From: Streptoverticillium olivoreticuli subsp. olivoreticuli
Lineage (GTDB): Bacteria > Actinomycetota > Actinomycetes > Streptomycetales > Streptomycetaceae
Reading direction: 5' to 3'
DNA length: 64,000 nt
Assembly: GCF_003391135.1 (NCBI RefSeq)
Contig: NZ_CP031455.1
Coordinates: forward strand, 3,317,001 to 3,381,000
Below the pieces are notes generated by a model, which saw only the letters and a list, made by a program, of their open reading frames with translations, had not been told where the DNA came from and searched no databases. The translations under genes were made by a program, and so were the position numbers. Below are positions 49,501 through 56,957 of the stretch, in pieces; the stretch's first letter is position 1, and each line of letters begins with the position of its first letter.

Positions 49501-50414
49501 TTCGGCGCCGCCGCGCCGCCCTGAACAGGAGCGTCGTGCGACGCCGGGGCACCGGAGGCCGCGGGCGCGGCGCCCCGCGGCGCGAGAGTTCCGCCCGGCG
49601 CCGTCGCGCCGCCCCAAGTGGAAGCGCCTTGCGGCCGCCCGGGCGCGCCGTGGGGCGCCTCCGCTCCCCCGGAGGGGCCCGGCCGAGTCGGGTCCGCACC
49701 CGCCAGCAACTCCGCGTGCAGGGCGCGCAGTTCGGGGCCGGGGTCCGCGCCCAGGCGGTCGGCTATCGCCGTGCGGACCGTCTCGTACACCGCGAGGGCC
49801 TCCGCCGGGCGGCCCGCGGCGCGCAGGGCGCGGAGGTGGAGGGCGTGGAGCGGTTCGTCCAAGGGGTGGTCGGCGCAGAGCTCGGCCAGTTCGGGCAGGA
49901 TCCGCTCCGCGCGCCCGAGGGCGACCGCGGCGGCGAGCTGCCCGCGTCGGGCGTCGAGGCGCCCCGCCTCGTAGCGGCCCGCCAGGGCCGAGCGGCCGGG
50001 CAGATCGGCCAGGACGGGCCCGCGCCAGAGGGCGAGGGCCTCGCCGAGCAGGGCGGCGGCCCGCTCCGGGTCGCCGTCGGCGAGCGCCGCCGCGCCCTCG
50101 TCGGCCAGCCGACGGAAGCGGTGGAGGTCGACGTCGCCGGGTTCGGCGCACAGGCGGTAGCCACCGTCCGCGGAGGCCACCGCGTCGGCGCCGAGCGCGC
50201 GCCGCAGCCGTCCGACGAGCGCCTGGAGGGCCCCGGCCGCGTCGGCGGGCGGCTCGCCGTCCCAGACGGCGTCGATCAGCGCCTCCGTGGTGCGGGTGCG
50301 CCCCGGGTGCAGGGCGAGCGCCGCGAGGAGCGCGCGCAGCCTGGGGCCGCCGACGGCCGTGGGACGGCCGTCGGCGGAATGGGCCTGGGTGGTGCCGAGG
50401 ATGCCGTAACGCAC
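46539..50414 (-). CDS. AfsR/SARP-type BTAD regulator with NB-ARC ATPase and TPRs
   Basis: 1291 residues from GTG 50414. Residues 1-~95 are an OmpR-like DNA-binding domain (RYGILGTTQA, RALLAALALHPGRTRTTEAL); ~100-245 is the bacterial transcriptional activation domain. A ~200-residue low-complexity linker (245-448) of Gly/Ala/Pro with scattered SYG and PHGAP units follows. The STAND ATPase has P-loop LLGPGGAGKTRLS near 480 and RMLLVLDNCEHVVDAAARLA. The last ~400 residues are TPR-like helices. Relatives such as AfsR activate secondary metabolism and are switched by nucleotide and phosphorylation; target unknown. It converges on the ABC exporter genes with 23 bases between stops. Confidence 0.9.
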   Translation of the reverse strand: MRYGILGTTQAHSADGRPTAVGGPRLRALLAALALHPGRTRTTEALIDAVWDGEPPADAAGALQALVGRLRRALGADAVASADGGYRLCAEPGDVDLHRFRRLADEGAAALADGDPERAAALLGEALALWRGPVLADLPGRSALAGRYEAGRLDARRGQLAAAVALGRAERILPELAELCADHPLDEPLHALHLRALRAAGRPAEALAVYETVRTAIADRLGADPGPELRALHAELLAGADPTRPGPSGGAEAPHGAPGRPQGASTWGGATAPGGTLAPRGAAPAASGAPASHDAPVQGGAAAPNEPHAPRGAFGPGAAPEAPGAAASYGAYAQGGGSTPYGAPASSEPRAPQGAPDSYGLRAPLGASVPQGTPTPHAAPGSYGLPVPGGGSVPGGAHTPDIGPALESTPLSGAASAPDGAPAPHGAPALPTARSYGPRAPHGVPAARQGNLRARLTSFVGREGELELIRGDLGRHRLVTLLGPGGAGKTRLSQEAAEAAAAVDGSWPDGVWLAELAPVDDPGTVPEAVLTALGARETVVRGTTAEGIRAAEAASLDPLDRLAEHCAPRRMLLVLDNCEHVVDAAARLAETLLAHCPDVTVLATSREPLAVPGELVRPVEPLPDPVALRLLADRGAAARPGFRVEADPEACAEICRRLDGLPLAIELAAARLRMLTPRGLADRLDDRFRLLTSGSRTVLPRQQTLRAVVDWSWDLLDAPERAVLRRLSVFSGGCDLAEAEEVCSGGAVGARDVAALLGSLVDKSLVVAAPTADGDMRYRLLETVGEYAAERLDEAGERAAVERRHLVAYRELARTADPLLRGPAQRTWLDRLELEHDNLRTALRRAVAARDEQEALCLVLSLAWFWQLRDHRSDVRTWAEAAAALGPDPFADPVEPAPPLYVGCTDAPPPMSPELLTEARRCARMIALANVESDMRVIGTPGTQRRVRGVLEAYGEGQPQNCRVPGFLWFFAIMLSGDFEAMDAAVNSGVERCRELGYEWELAHSLQLRAKILNDHKGRLDQGARDAEEALEIFRRLGDAWGVAEALSGRGEAYERRGEFTLAADAYREAVDQVLELGAPGEVPALRGRMAEALMESGAIDLAEGERLLRHAIEEADKANPEASAFARVQLATRIARDGRTAEAREIFDELMADFTKGVLAVFQSMMHGQLGWLDVLEGKPAEALPRLRTGLAMTEDPLAQLVVPQLAVVQLKYAALAYAELGGAEGAVTAARLLGAAEGLRPVDFPPTSLEREVMERAESVARPVLGDAAYERAHAEGGGLTLEEATALV

Positions 50415-50586
50415 AGCCCCATTCTCCCCCTGCCCGTCCACCCGGTTTTTCCCCGCCCGCCGCAAGCGTTGCACCGAGGGGGAGGGGAGGAAGTACGGTT
50501 CGCCCCGTACGTTCGTACACCCGGGGCATTCCCGGCAGCACTGGAATTCCCGGCAACACTGGCCAAACCCTCAGGAGCGCACACCT

Positions 50587-51393
50587 ATGTCGACAGCGAC
50601 CCGCGGCGAACGGCGCGTGAGCCCCGTCTTCCTCGCCCTCGTCGCCATCATGGCGGTCTCCATATGGGCGGTGTGGACGGACTTCTCGGCGAGCCCCGGC
50701 TTCGCCGTCTTCCTCTTCATCGTCTCGGGCTGGATCGTCTCGCTCTGCCTGCACGAGTACGCGCACGCGCGCACGGCCCTGTTCGGCGGCGACATCTCGG
50801 TGGGGGCGAAGGGCTATCTGACGCTCGACCCGCTGAAGTACACGCACGCCGTGCTGAGCATCGTGCTGCCGGTGATCTTCGTGATCATGGGCGGGATCGG
50901 CCTGCCGGGCGGCGCGGTGTTCATCGAGCGGCACCGCATCAGCGGCCGCTGGCGGCACAGCCTGGTCTCGGCGGCGGGCCCGCTGACCAACGCCCTGTTC
51001 GCGGCCGTCGTCGCGGCGCCCTTCTGGCTGGGCACGATGGACGGCGTACCGGACCACTTCCGCTACGCGCTGGGCTTCATGGTGCTGCTCCAGGTCACCG
51101 CGGCGATCCTGAACGCCCTGCCGGTGCCGGGCCTGGACGGCTACGGCGTGATCGAGCCGTGGCTGTCGTACAGGATCCGGCGGCAGGTCGAGCCGTTCGC
51201 ACCCTTCGGCCTGCTCGCGGTCTTCGGCTTCCTGTGGATCCCCGAGGTGAACCACGCCTTCTTCGACATGATCAACTCGGTGCTGCGCGGCCTGGGCGTG
51301 ACGGAGTGGGACACCTACTGGGGGCGGCAGCTGTTCCGCTTCTGGCAGGGCACGCCGGACATCCCGCGCATCAGCGACCTCGTCGTCAGCTGA
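50587..51393 (+). CDS. Site-2 protease family (M50) membrane metalloprotease
   Basis: 268 residues, about six helices. Zinc motif HEYAHA (near residue 57, in LCLHEYAHARTALFGGD) and the second metal/Asp motif LNALPVPGLDGYGVIEPWLS. VSAAGPLTNALFAAV is the conserved helix 3 block (AGPxxN). This is the compact rhomboid-like M50B group without PDZ domain, cleaving substrates within the membrane. Substrate unknown; relatives in Streptomyces may process anti-sigma factors. Start ATG 50587. Its stop overlaps the end of a small minus-strand gene by eight bases. Confidence 0.9.
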   Translation: MSTATRGERRVSPVFLALVAIMAVSIWAVWTDFSASPGFAVFLFIVSGWIVSLCLHEYAHARTALFGGDISVGAKGYLTLDPLKYTHAVLSIVLPVIFVIMGGIGLPGGAVFIERHRISGRWRHSLVSAAGPLTNALFAAVVAAPFWLGTMDGVPDHFRYALGFMVLLQVTAAILNALPVPGLDGYGVIEPWLSYRIRRQVEPFAPFGLLAVFGFLWIPEVNHAFFDMINSVLRGLGVTEWDTYWGRQLFRFWQGTPDIPRISDLVVS

Positions 51394-51580
51394 CGCCGAC
51401 GCCCTGCTCGGCGGCGCGGTCGTTCTTCGCCTTGCGCACGTAGTACCAGGCGATGTTGGACGAGACGCCGAGCAGCAGCACCCAGACGATGCCGAGCCAG
51501 CTGCCCTGGGCGAACGAGACGACGGCCGCCACCGTCGCGAGGACGCATACGGCGATGGCGTAGAGAGCGAGGCGGGGCAT
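51386..51580 (-). CDS. Small two-helix membrane protein, 64 aa
   Basis: ATG 51580 follows CAGGAGCCGTCC. Two membrane helices: LALYAIAVCVLATVAAVVSF and IVWVLLLGVSSNIAWYYV, with a basic tail RKAKNDRAAEQGV. Conserved small proteins of this shape occur in Streptomyces without known role. It ends inside the last codons of the M50 gene on the opposite strand, a tail-to-tail overlap sharing the palindrome TCAGCTGA. Confidence 0.75.
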   Translation of the reverse strand: MPRLALYAIAVCVLATVAAVVSFAQGSWLGIVWVLLLGVSSNIAWYYVRKAKNDRAAEQGVGVS

Positions 51581-51689
51581 GGGGGACGGCTCCTGTCCGG
51601 GGGCGCATGTGCGTACGTTCCCGGCCATTGTCCCCCACGCGTTCGCTGCGCTTTGCGGGCGGCTCGTGGTTCGGGCCATTGTCCGTGCC

Positions 51690-51750
51690 GCCTGCGGCGG
51701 AGCGCCCTGCGGGCGCGGCCTCAAGCGCCGGCCGGGCTGGGTTTTGGGCT
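51690..51750 (-). repeat. Inverted copy of the dispersed repeat in a 312-base gap
   Basis: On the minus strand it reads CCAGCCCGGCCGGCGCTTGA, GGCCGCGCCCGCAGG, then GCGCTCCGCCGCAGGCGGCA. The gap 51581-51892 also holds GGGGGCACCTCCCAGC..GCTGGGGGAGG near 51800, an element common between Streptomyces genes. No coding potential is seen. Confidence 0.6.
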
Positions 51751-51892
51751 CGTCACCGTTGCCACAGGTCGGAGCCGTGCCGCTCCGGGGTTGGGGGCAC
51801 CTCCCAGCGGTAGCTGGGGGAGGGACTGCTTCGCTTTACGTCCCGCGCCAACCCTGCGCGTCCCGCCCCCTCAAGCCGTGGACGCCGTACGT

Positions 51893-52597
51893 CTAGACGT
51901 CGGTCACGCGCAGACCGGCATGTGCCTTGTAGCGGCGGTTCACGGAGATCAGGTTGGCGACCAGCGACTCCACCTGGTGGGCGTTGCGCAGCCGGCCCGC
52001 GAAGACTCCGCGCATGCCGGGGATGCGGGCGGCCAGGGCCTGGACGATGTCCGTGTCGGCCCGCGCCTCGCCGAGCACCATCACATCGGTGTCGATCTCG
52101 GCGATCTCCGGGTCGGACAGCAGCACTGCGGACAGGTGGTGGAAGGCGGCGGTGACACGGGAGTCCGGCAGCAGGGCGGCCGCCTGCTCGGCGGCGCTGC
52201 CCTCCTCCGGCTTCAGCGCGTAGGCGCCCTTCTTGTCGAAGCCGAGCGGGTTGACGCAGTCGATCACGAGCTTCCCGGTGAGCTCCTCGCGCAGCGACTC
52301 CAGGGTCTTCGCGTGCCCGTCCCACGGCACGGCGACGATCACGATGTCACTGCGCCGCGCGCACTCGCTGTTGTCCGCGCCCTCGATGCCCAGGCCCAGC
52401 TCCTCGGCGGCGGTCCGCGCGCGCTCGGCGGCACGCGACCCGATGATCACCCGCTGCCCGGCCTTCGCCAGCCGGTAGGCGAGCCCGCGGCCCTGGTCAC
52501 CGGTACCGCCGAGCACACCGACGGTCATGCCGGAGACGTCGGGCAGGTCCCAAGGGTCCTTGGCGGGGGCCTTCTTCGTGTCGTCAGAAGTAGTCAT
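51893..52597 (-). CDS. npdG: F420-dependent NADP reductase
   Basis: 234 residues. Rossmann fold with VGVLGGTGDQGRGLAYRLAK (GxGxxG variant for NADP), IIGSRAAERARTAAEELG (basic residues for the 2'-phosphate), VIVAVPWDGHAKTLESLRE and LVIDCVNPLGFDKKGAYALK. The helical C-terminal dimer region ends VESLVANLISVNRRYKAHAG. It passes hydride between NADPH and cofactor F420, feeding F420-dependent enzymes in actinobacteria. Start ATG 52597 gives a ~24-residue charged leader before the fold. No other F420 gene is adjacent. Confidence 0.93.
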   Translation of the reverse strand: MTTSDDTKKAPAKDPWDLPDVSGMTVGVLGGTGDQGRGLAYRLAKAGQRVIIGSRAAERARTAAEELGLGIEGADNSECARRSDIVIVAVPWDGHAKTLESLREELTGKLVIDCVNPLGFDKKGAYALKPEEGSAAEQAAALLPDSRVTAAFHHLSAVLLSDPEIAEIDTDVMVLGEARADTDIVQALAARIPGMRGVFAGRLRNAHQVESLVANLISVNRRYKAHAGLRVTDV

Positions 52598-52629
52598 GCG
52601 GGCGATCCTGTCATGTGGGTGCGGAGCGA

Positions 52630-52690
52630 GCGCCTCCGGCGGATTCAGCCCGTCCGGCATTTGAGGACGCACCCACGGCCGGCACAGCGA
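52630..52690. repeat. Dispersed repeat copy upstream of the F420 reductase
   Basis: ATTCAGCCCGTCCGGCATTT then GAGGACGCACCCACG, one base off the usual core in the palindromic part. It lies in the divergent region, so it is not a terminator here. Confidence 0.6.
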
Positions 52691-52759
52691 GAGGCCCATA
52701 CGGGTGAGAGCGGGGGAACCCCGAACCGAGCCGCCCCCACCCCCGCCAAAATCAACCCC

Positions 52760-53386
52760 ATGGATGCCGTACGCGTCGCACTCCTCCGCGAAGTCCTCGC
52801 CGGAACGGAATGGCTCCAGTCCACCCGCCGCTTCGCGGGAACGCTCCGGACCTCGGTCACCCGCCACCACGGCGGCCTGCTCCTCGTCGGCACCGCGGAG
52901 TACGAACCCTGGCACCTGGCCGCCCACTTGGACGACGAGGCCGCCTGGTCCGGCCTGCCCGAGCTCTCCCCCACGCTCGTGCGCCACCGGGTCCCGCCCG
53001 GCGTCCCGGCACATCTGTCGGTGGGACTCGGCCGGCTCGCGGCGGCCCGGCGGGGCGAGACGCTGCTGGTGGTGACGGCGCAGCGGCCCGGCGAGGAGCT
53101 GCTGGAGCGGGTGCACGACGTGCGCCGCGGCGGGGCGACCGTGCTCGCCCTGGACGGCACCCCCGACGGTACGGACTCCGAGCTGTGCGCCCTCGCCCAC
53201 GACCGGCTGACCGTCCCCGCCTCGCCGTCCTCGACGACGACGGAGCTCGACCTCGACACCGTGCAGCACCTGGTCAGCGCCGCAGCCGGGGAGAACAGCC
53301 TGCCCACGCCGCGCGGCCGCCGCTTCCGCGACCGGCTGGCCCGGCTCGCGGACCAGCTGACGGCCCCACCGCCGCCTCGCTGGTAG
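52760..53386 (+). CDS. Conserved hypothetical protein, 208 aa
   Basis: Soluble, no signal or membrane helix. It starts MDAVRVALLREVLAGTEWLQ with a DNA-binding-like R-rich stretch STRRFAGTLRTSVTRHHGGL. The middle (GETLLVVTAQRPGEELLERV, then ATVLALDGTPDG) has alternating strands and helices like a Rossmann or SIS-type fold, and the end is basic (RGRRFRDRLARLADQL). Conserved in Streptomyces from memory; no function known. Divergent from the F420 reductase; 67 bases before the MFS gene. Confidence 0.8.
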   Translation: MDAVRVALLREVLAGTEWLQSTRRFAGTLRTSVTRHHGGLLLVGTAEYEPWHLAAHLDDEAAWSGLPELSPTLVRHRVPPGVPAHLSVGLGRLAAARRGETLLVVTAQRPGEELLERVHDVRRGGATVLALDGTPDGTDSELCALAHDRLTVPASPSSTTTELDLDTVQHLVSAAAGENSLPTPRGRRFRDRLARLADQLTAPPPPRW

Positions 53387-53453
53387 CACTCGCTGTAGCA
53401 GTCGAACAAAAACGGTTTGCTCCCCCTGGCCCGATTACGGACCATGGTCTCCC

Positions 53454-54803
53454 GTGACTGCGCAAGACCCCCCTTCCGAACCCTCCGCTCCTTCCACCCC
53501 TTCCGCCCCCGAGCCGGGCCGCCGCCACCTGCGCGCGCTGCTGCCGGACCTGTCCCCCTGGCACGCCTCCCCCGACTTCCGCCGGATGTGGCTGGCCGGG
53601 CTGGTGACGGTCTTCGGCACGTTCCTGACCTTCATCGCGGTGCCCCTCCAGCTCAAGGAGCTGACCGGTTCGGCACTCGCCGTCGGCGCGGTCGGCGCGG
53701 TCGAGCTCGTCCCGCTGATCGTCTTCGGCCTGTACGGCGGAGCGCTCGCCGACGCGCTCGACCGCCGCAAGCTGATCCTGTGGACCGAGGCCGGGCTCGG
53801 GGTCCTGTCGGTGATCCTGCTGCTCAACACGCTGCTGCCGGACCCGATGATCTGGCCGCTGTATGTGGTGGCGGCGCTGACCAGCGCCCTGAGCGGACTC
53901 CAGCGCCCCGCGATGCAGGCGATCGTGCCGCGCATCGTCGCGCACGACCAGCTGCCCGCGGCCATCGCCCTGAACTCGATGCGCTGGCAGATCGGCGCCA
54001 TCGTGGGCCCGTCCGTGGCCGGCCTGATCATCGCCTTCGCGGGGCTCCCCTGGGCGTACTCGCTGGACATCGCCTCGTACGCGGTCTCCGGCCTGCTGCT
54101 GCTCCGCCTCGCGCCCTCCCCCGCCGCGCGCGAGGCGGAGAAGCCGTCGCTGCGCGGCATCCTGGAGGGCGGCCGCTACGCGTGGAGCCGCAAGGAGCTG
54201 CTCGGCACGTACGCCATCGACATGGCCGCCATGCTGTTCGCCTTCCCCACCGCGATCTTCCCCTTCCTCGCGGACGACCTGGGCGCGCCCTGGGCGCTGG
54301 GCCTGATGTACGCGGCCGGCGCGGTCGGCTCCCTGGTGGTGAGCCTGACCAGCGGCTGGGTCTCCCGGATCCACCGGCACGGCCGGATGGTGGTGTACGC
54401 GGCGCTCGGCTGGGGCGCGGCGATGGCCGTGGCGGGCTGGATGCACAACGTCTGGCTGGTGCTGCTCTTCCTCGCGGTGGCGGGCGGCTGCGACATGGTG
54501 AGCGGCCTCTTCCGCTCGGCCATCTGGGACCAGACGATCCCGGACGAACTGCGCGGCCGCCTGGCCGGCATAGAAATGCTGTCCTACTCCCTGGGCCCCC
54601 AGATCGGCCAGGTCCGCGCGGGCGGCATGGCGTCCCTCACGAACGCACGGACGTCGGTGTGGGCGGGTGGCGTGGCATGCGTGGCCTCGGTGGGCTTGCT
54701 GGCGCTGGCACTCCCGAAGCTGATGGCTTACGACGGGCGGACGGACGAGCACGCGGTGCGGTTGCGTGCGCGCAAGGCGGCGGAGGTGGCGGAGGCCGCG
54801 TAA
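53454..54803 (+). CDS. MFS exporter, enterobactin-exporter-like (MFS_3)
   Basis: 449 residues from GTG 53454. About 40 disordered N-terminal residues rich in Pro/Ser precede WHASPDFRRMWLAGLVTVFG (helix 1). GGALADALDRRKLILWTEAG is motif A. TSALSGLQRPAMQAIVPRIV and NSMRWQIGAIVGPSVAGLII are family blocks shared with EntS and macrolide-type pumps. Twelve helices, cytosolic charged tail. Substrate unknown, possibly a siderophore or drug. No metal-response site is evident upstream. Confidence 0.9.
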   Translation: MTAQDPPSEPSAPSTPSAPEPGRRHLRALLPDLSPWHASPDFRRMWLAGLVTVFGTFLTFIAVPLQLKELTGSALAVGAVGAVELVPLIVFGLYGGALADALDRRKLILWTEAGLGVLSVILLLNTLLPDPMIWPLYVVAALTSALSGLQRPAMQAIVPRIVAHDQLPAAIALNSMRWQIGAIVGPSVAGLIIAFAGLPWAYSLDIASYAVSGLLLLRLAPSPAAREAEKPSLRGILEGGRYAWSRKELLGTYAIDMAAMLFAFPTAIFPFLADDLGAPWALGLMYAAGAVGSLVVSLTSGWVSRIHRHGRMVVYAALGWGAAMAVAGWMHNVWLVLLFLAVAGGCDMVSGLFRSAIWDQTIPDELRGRLAGIEMLSYSLGPQIGQVRAGGMASLTNARTSVWAGGVACVASVGLLALALPKLMAYDGRTDEHAVRLRARKAAEVAEAA

Positions 54804-54807
54804 TCCT

Positions 54808-54853
54808 CCTCAATCGCCGGACGGGCTGAGTTCAGCCTGTCCGGCGATTGAGG
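54808..54853 (+). terminator. 22-bp hairpin terminator, repeat-family copy
   Basis: CCTCAATCGCCGGACGGGCT and its near-perfect complement ending GGCGATTGAGG form a 22-bp stem with one G-T wobble, just past the MFS stop. The second repeat module (GGGAAGGGGCGGGGTAGGGG) follows up to 54950. The gap to 54971 is otherwise empty. Confidence 0.8.
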
Positions 54854-54971
54854 ACAGCGCGCGAAGCGTGCTCCGGGGTCTGGGGCGAAGCCCCCCACGC
54901 GGCGGAGCCGCAAATCGGATGCAGCCGGGAAGGGGCGGGGTAGGGGAACAAAGCCCGCCACAAGCGCGGCC

Positions 54972-55199
54972 CTACTCGCCGGACGGACGCCCCCCGTCAT
55001 CGTTCCAGCGAGGGTCCTCCTGCCACTCCTCATTGCGCTGCCGCGCCGTCTCCATCGCGTGAGCCGCCTCCTCACGCGTCTCGTACGGCCCCATCCGATC
55101 CGCGGCCCTGCACTCCGGCCCCTCCTCCACCACGCCATGCTTGAGGCAGTAGTACCACTCGCCCGCCTTGCCGACCGCGCGCTTCTTGAACAGTGCCAT
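54972..55199 (-). CDS. 75-residue charged hypothetical protein
   Basis: Starts [20 protein letters not shown] at ATG 55199, preceded by GGGAGACCTG; an upstream ATG at 55211 has a poorer ribosome site. It contains [20 protein letters not shown] and a helix of [20 protein letters not shown], with a disordered acidic tail. The WYYCLKH..EGPEC pattern with two Cys suggests a small SPOR-like or metal-binding domain. Widely conserved next to map in Streptomyces from memory. Divergent from map; function unknown. Confidence 0.75.
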   Translation of the reverse strand: MALFKKRAVGKAGEWYYCLKHGVVEEGPECRAADRMGPYETREEAAHAMETARQRNEEWQEDPRWNDDGGRPSGE

Positions 55200-55268
55200 C
55201 AGGTCTCCCATTGCTCTTCGAGCTCTCGCCCACATGCTCCCCGACGCGCCCTGGATACACTCGCTGAC

Positions 55269-56126
55269 ATGTCTGGCCAGTCGCTTCTCACTCCGGGGAC
55301 GCTCTCCCCCATCCGCCCCGTACCCGCCTCGATCCCTCGGCCCGAGTACGTCGGCAAGGACACTCCGACGCCGTACGACGGCCCCGAGGTCCAGAGCGCC
55401 GAAACGATCGAGCGGATGCGGATCGCGGGCCGCATCGCCGCGCGGGCGATGGAGGAGGCGGCCAAGCTCATCGTCCCGGGCGTGACGACGGACGAGCTGG
55501 ACCGGGTCGCGCACGAGTACATGTGCGACCACGGCGCCTACCCCTCCACGCTCGGCTACCGCGGCTTCCCCAAGTCGCTGTGCGCCTCCGTGAACGAGGT
55601 GATCTGCCACGGCATCCCGGACTCGACCGTGCTGCGCGACGGCGACATCGTCAATCTCGACGTGACGGCCTTCATCGGCGGTGTGCACGGCGACAACAAC
55701 GCCACCTACCTGTGCGGCGACGTGGACGAGGAGTCCCGTCTGCTGGTCGAGCGGACGCGCGAGGCGCTCAACCGCGCGATCAAGGCGGTCAAGCCCGGCC
55801 GCCGGATCAACATCATCGGCCGGGTCATCGAGTCGTACGCCAAGCGCTTCGGCTACGGCGTCGTCCGCGACTTCACCGGGCACGGCATCAACTCGTCCTT
55901 CCACTCCGGCCTGATCGTCCCGCACTACGACAGCCCGCACCACGACACCCTGATCCAGCCCGGGATGACCTTCACCATCGAGCCGATGCTGACGCTGGGG
56001 ACGTACGAGTACGACATGTGGGCGGACGGCTGGACGGTCGTCACGAAGGACCGCAAGCGGACCGCGCAGTTCGAGCACACGCTGGTGGTGACGGACTCCG
56101 GGACGGAGATCCTCACCCTCCCTTAG
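55269..56126 (+). CDS. map: Methionine aminopeptidase, type I
   Basis: 285 residues. Removes the N-terminal Met from nascent proteins. Pita-bread fold: [20 protein letters not shown], metal ligands in [20 protein letters not shown] (two Asp), [10 protein letters not shown] (His), [10 protein letters not shown] (Glu) and [17 protein letters not shown] (Glu). The ~40-residue N-terminal extension with [11 protein letters not shown] is the linker typical of the actinobacterial MapB-like (type Ic) enzyme. ATG 55269 chosen because upstream in-frame sequence lies in the divergent gene. Streptomyces usually have more than one map; this is the extended copy. Confidence 0.95.
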   Translation: MSGQSLLTPGTLSPIRPVPASIPRPEYVGKDTPTPYDGPEVQSAETIERMRIAGRIAARAMEEAAKLIVPGVTTDELDRVAHEYMCDHGAYPSTLGYRGFPKSLCASVNEVICHGIPDSTVLRDGDIVNLDVTAFIGGVHGDNNATYLCGDVDEESRLLVERTREALNRAIKAVKPGRRINIIGRVIESYAKRFGYGVVRDFTGHGINSSFHSGLIVPHYDSPHHDTLIQPGMTFTIEPMLTLGTYEYDMWADGWTVVTKDRKRTAQFEHTLVVTDSGTEILTLP

Positions 56127-56177
56127 GGCGGCCGGGGGCGGTAAGGTTTTACCGACAGCACGTCGGGAAACCTATTG

Positions 56178-56195
56178 ACTTAGGCAAGCCTAAGT
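56178..56195. promoter_or_regulatory. Iron box for a DmdR1/IdeR-type repressor
   Basis: ACTTAGGC-AA-GCCTAAGT, a perfect 18-base palindrome matching the TTAGG..CCTAA core of DtxR-family operators, 78 bases upstream of the heme oxygenase start. Predicts expression on iron shortage. Confidence 0.8.
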
Positions 56196-56272
56196 AGAGA
56201 CAATCGGTGACGTCGGCGCGCCCCCGCGCGCTCGTCCCGCCGCCCCCGCCCCCAGGTCTCCGGAGGTCCGCC

Positions 56273-56935
56273 TTGGACGCGCCCGCCACCACGCCGTTCT
56301 CCACGCTGATCCGCACCGCCTCGCACGAGCAGCACACGGAGGCCGAGAACTCGTCGTTCATGAGCGACATGCTCGGCGGGCGGCTCGGCGTCGCCGCCTA
56401 CCGCCGCTACACGGAACAGCTCTGGTTCGTCTACCGCGCCCTGGAATCCGCCTCGGCGGCCCTCGCGGACGACCCGGTCGCGGGCCCCTTCATACGCCCC
56501 GAGCTGACCCGCACACCCGAGCTGGAGCGCGACCTGGCCCACCTCGGCGGACCCGACTGGCGTACGAACCTGGAGCCGCTCCCGGCGACCGCCGCGTACG
56601 CCGCCCGCGTGGAGGAATGCGCCCGCGACTGGCCCGCCGGCTACGTCGCCCACCACTACACCCGCTACCTGGGCGACCTCTCCGGCGGCCAGATCATCCG
56701 CGGCACCGCCGAAAAGACGTGGGGCTTCGCCCGCAAGGGCGACGGTGTCCGCTTCTACGTCTTCGAGGGCATCGGCAACCCGGCAGCGTTCAAGCGGGAG
56801 TATCGCGAGCTTCTCGACGCACTGCCGGTGGACGACCTGGAGAAGCAGCGGGTGGTGGACGAGTGCAAGCGCGCTTTCGCGCTGAACACCGGGGTGTTCC
56901 TTGAGCTGGGCCGGGAATTCCCGCTGAGCGCGTAG
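56273..56935 (+). CDS. Heme oxygenase, biliverdin-producing
   Basis: 220 residues from TTG 56273, chosen because GGAGG lies six bases before it and family members begin at DAPATTPFSTLIRTASHEQH. A longer start at 56207 would add a Pro-rich leader across the ribosome site. Proximal heme ligand His in TASHEQHTEAENSSFM; distal helix YTRYLGDLSGGQIIRG with the GDLSGG signature. YRRYTEQLWFVYRALE is the N-terminal helix pair. It opens heme to biliverdin, iron and CO, and the iron box ties it to iron scavenging. Closest match is actinobacterial HmuO. Confidence 0.93.
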   Translation: MDAPATTPFSTLIRTASHEQHTEAENSSFMSDMLGGRLGVAAYRRYTEQLWFVYRALESASAALADDPVAGPFIRPELTRTPELERDLAHLGGPDWRTNLEPLPATAAYAARVEECARDWPAGYVAHHYTRYLGDLSGGQIIRGTAEKTWGFARKGDGVRFYVFEGIGNPAAFKREYRELLDALPVDDLEKQRVVDECKRAFALNTGVFLELGREFPLSA

Positions 56936-56957
56936 CTCTTCTGCGGTTGCGGGGCCG

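Noticed and set aside
56207..56272. Longer start for heme oxygenase
   Set aside because: Adds a Pro-rich stretch and would place the ribosome site inside the gene.
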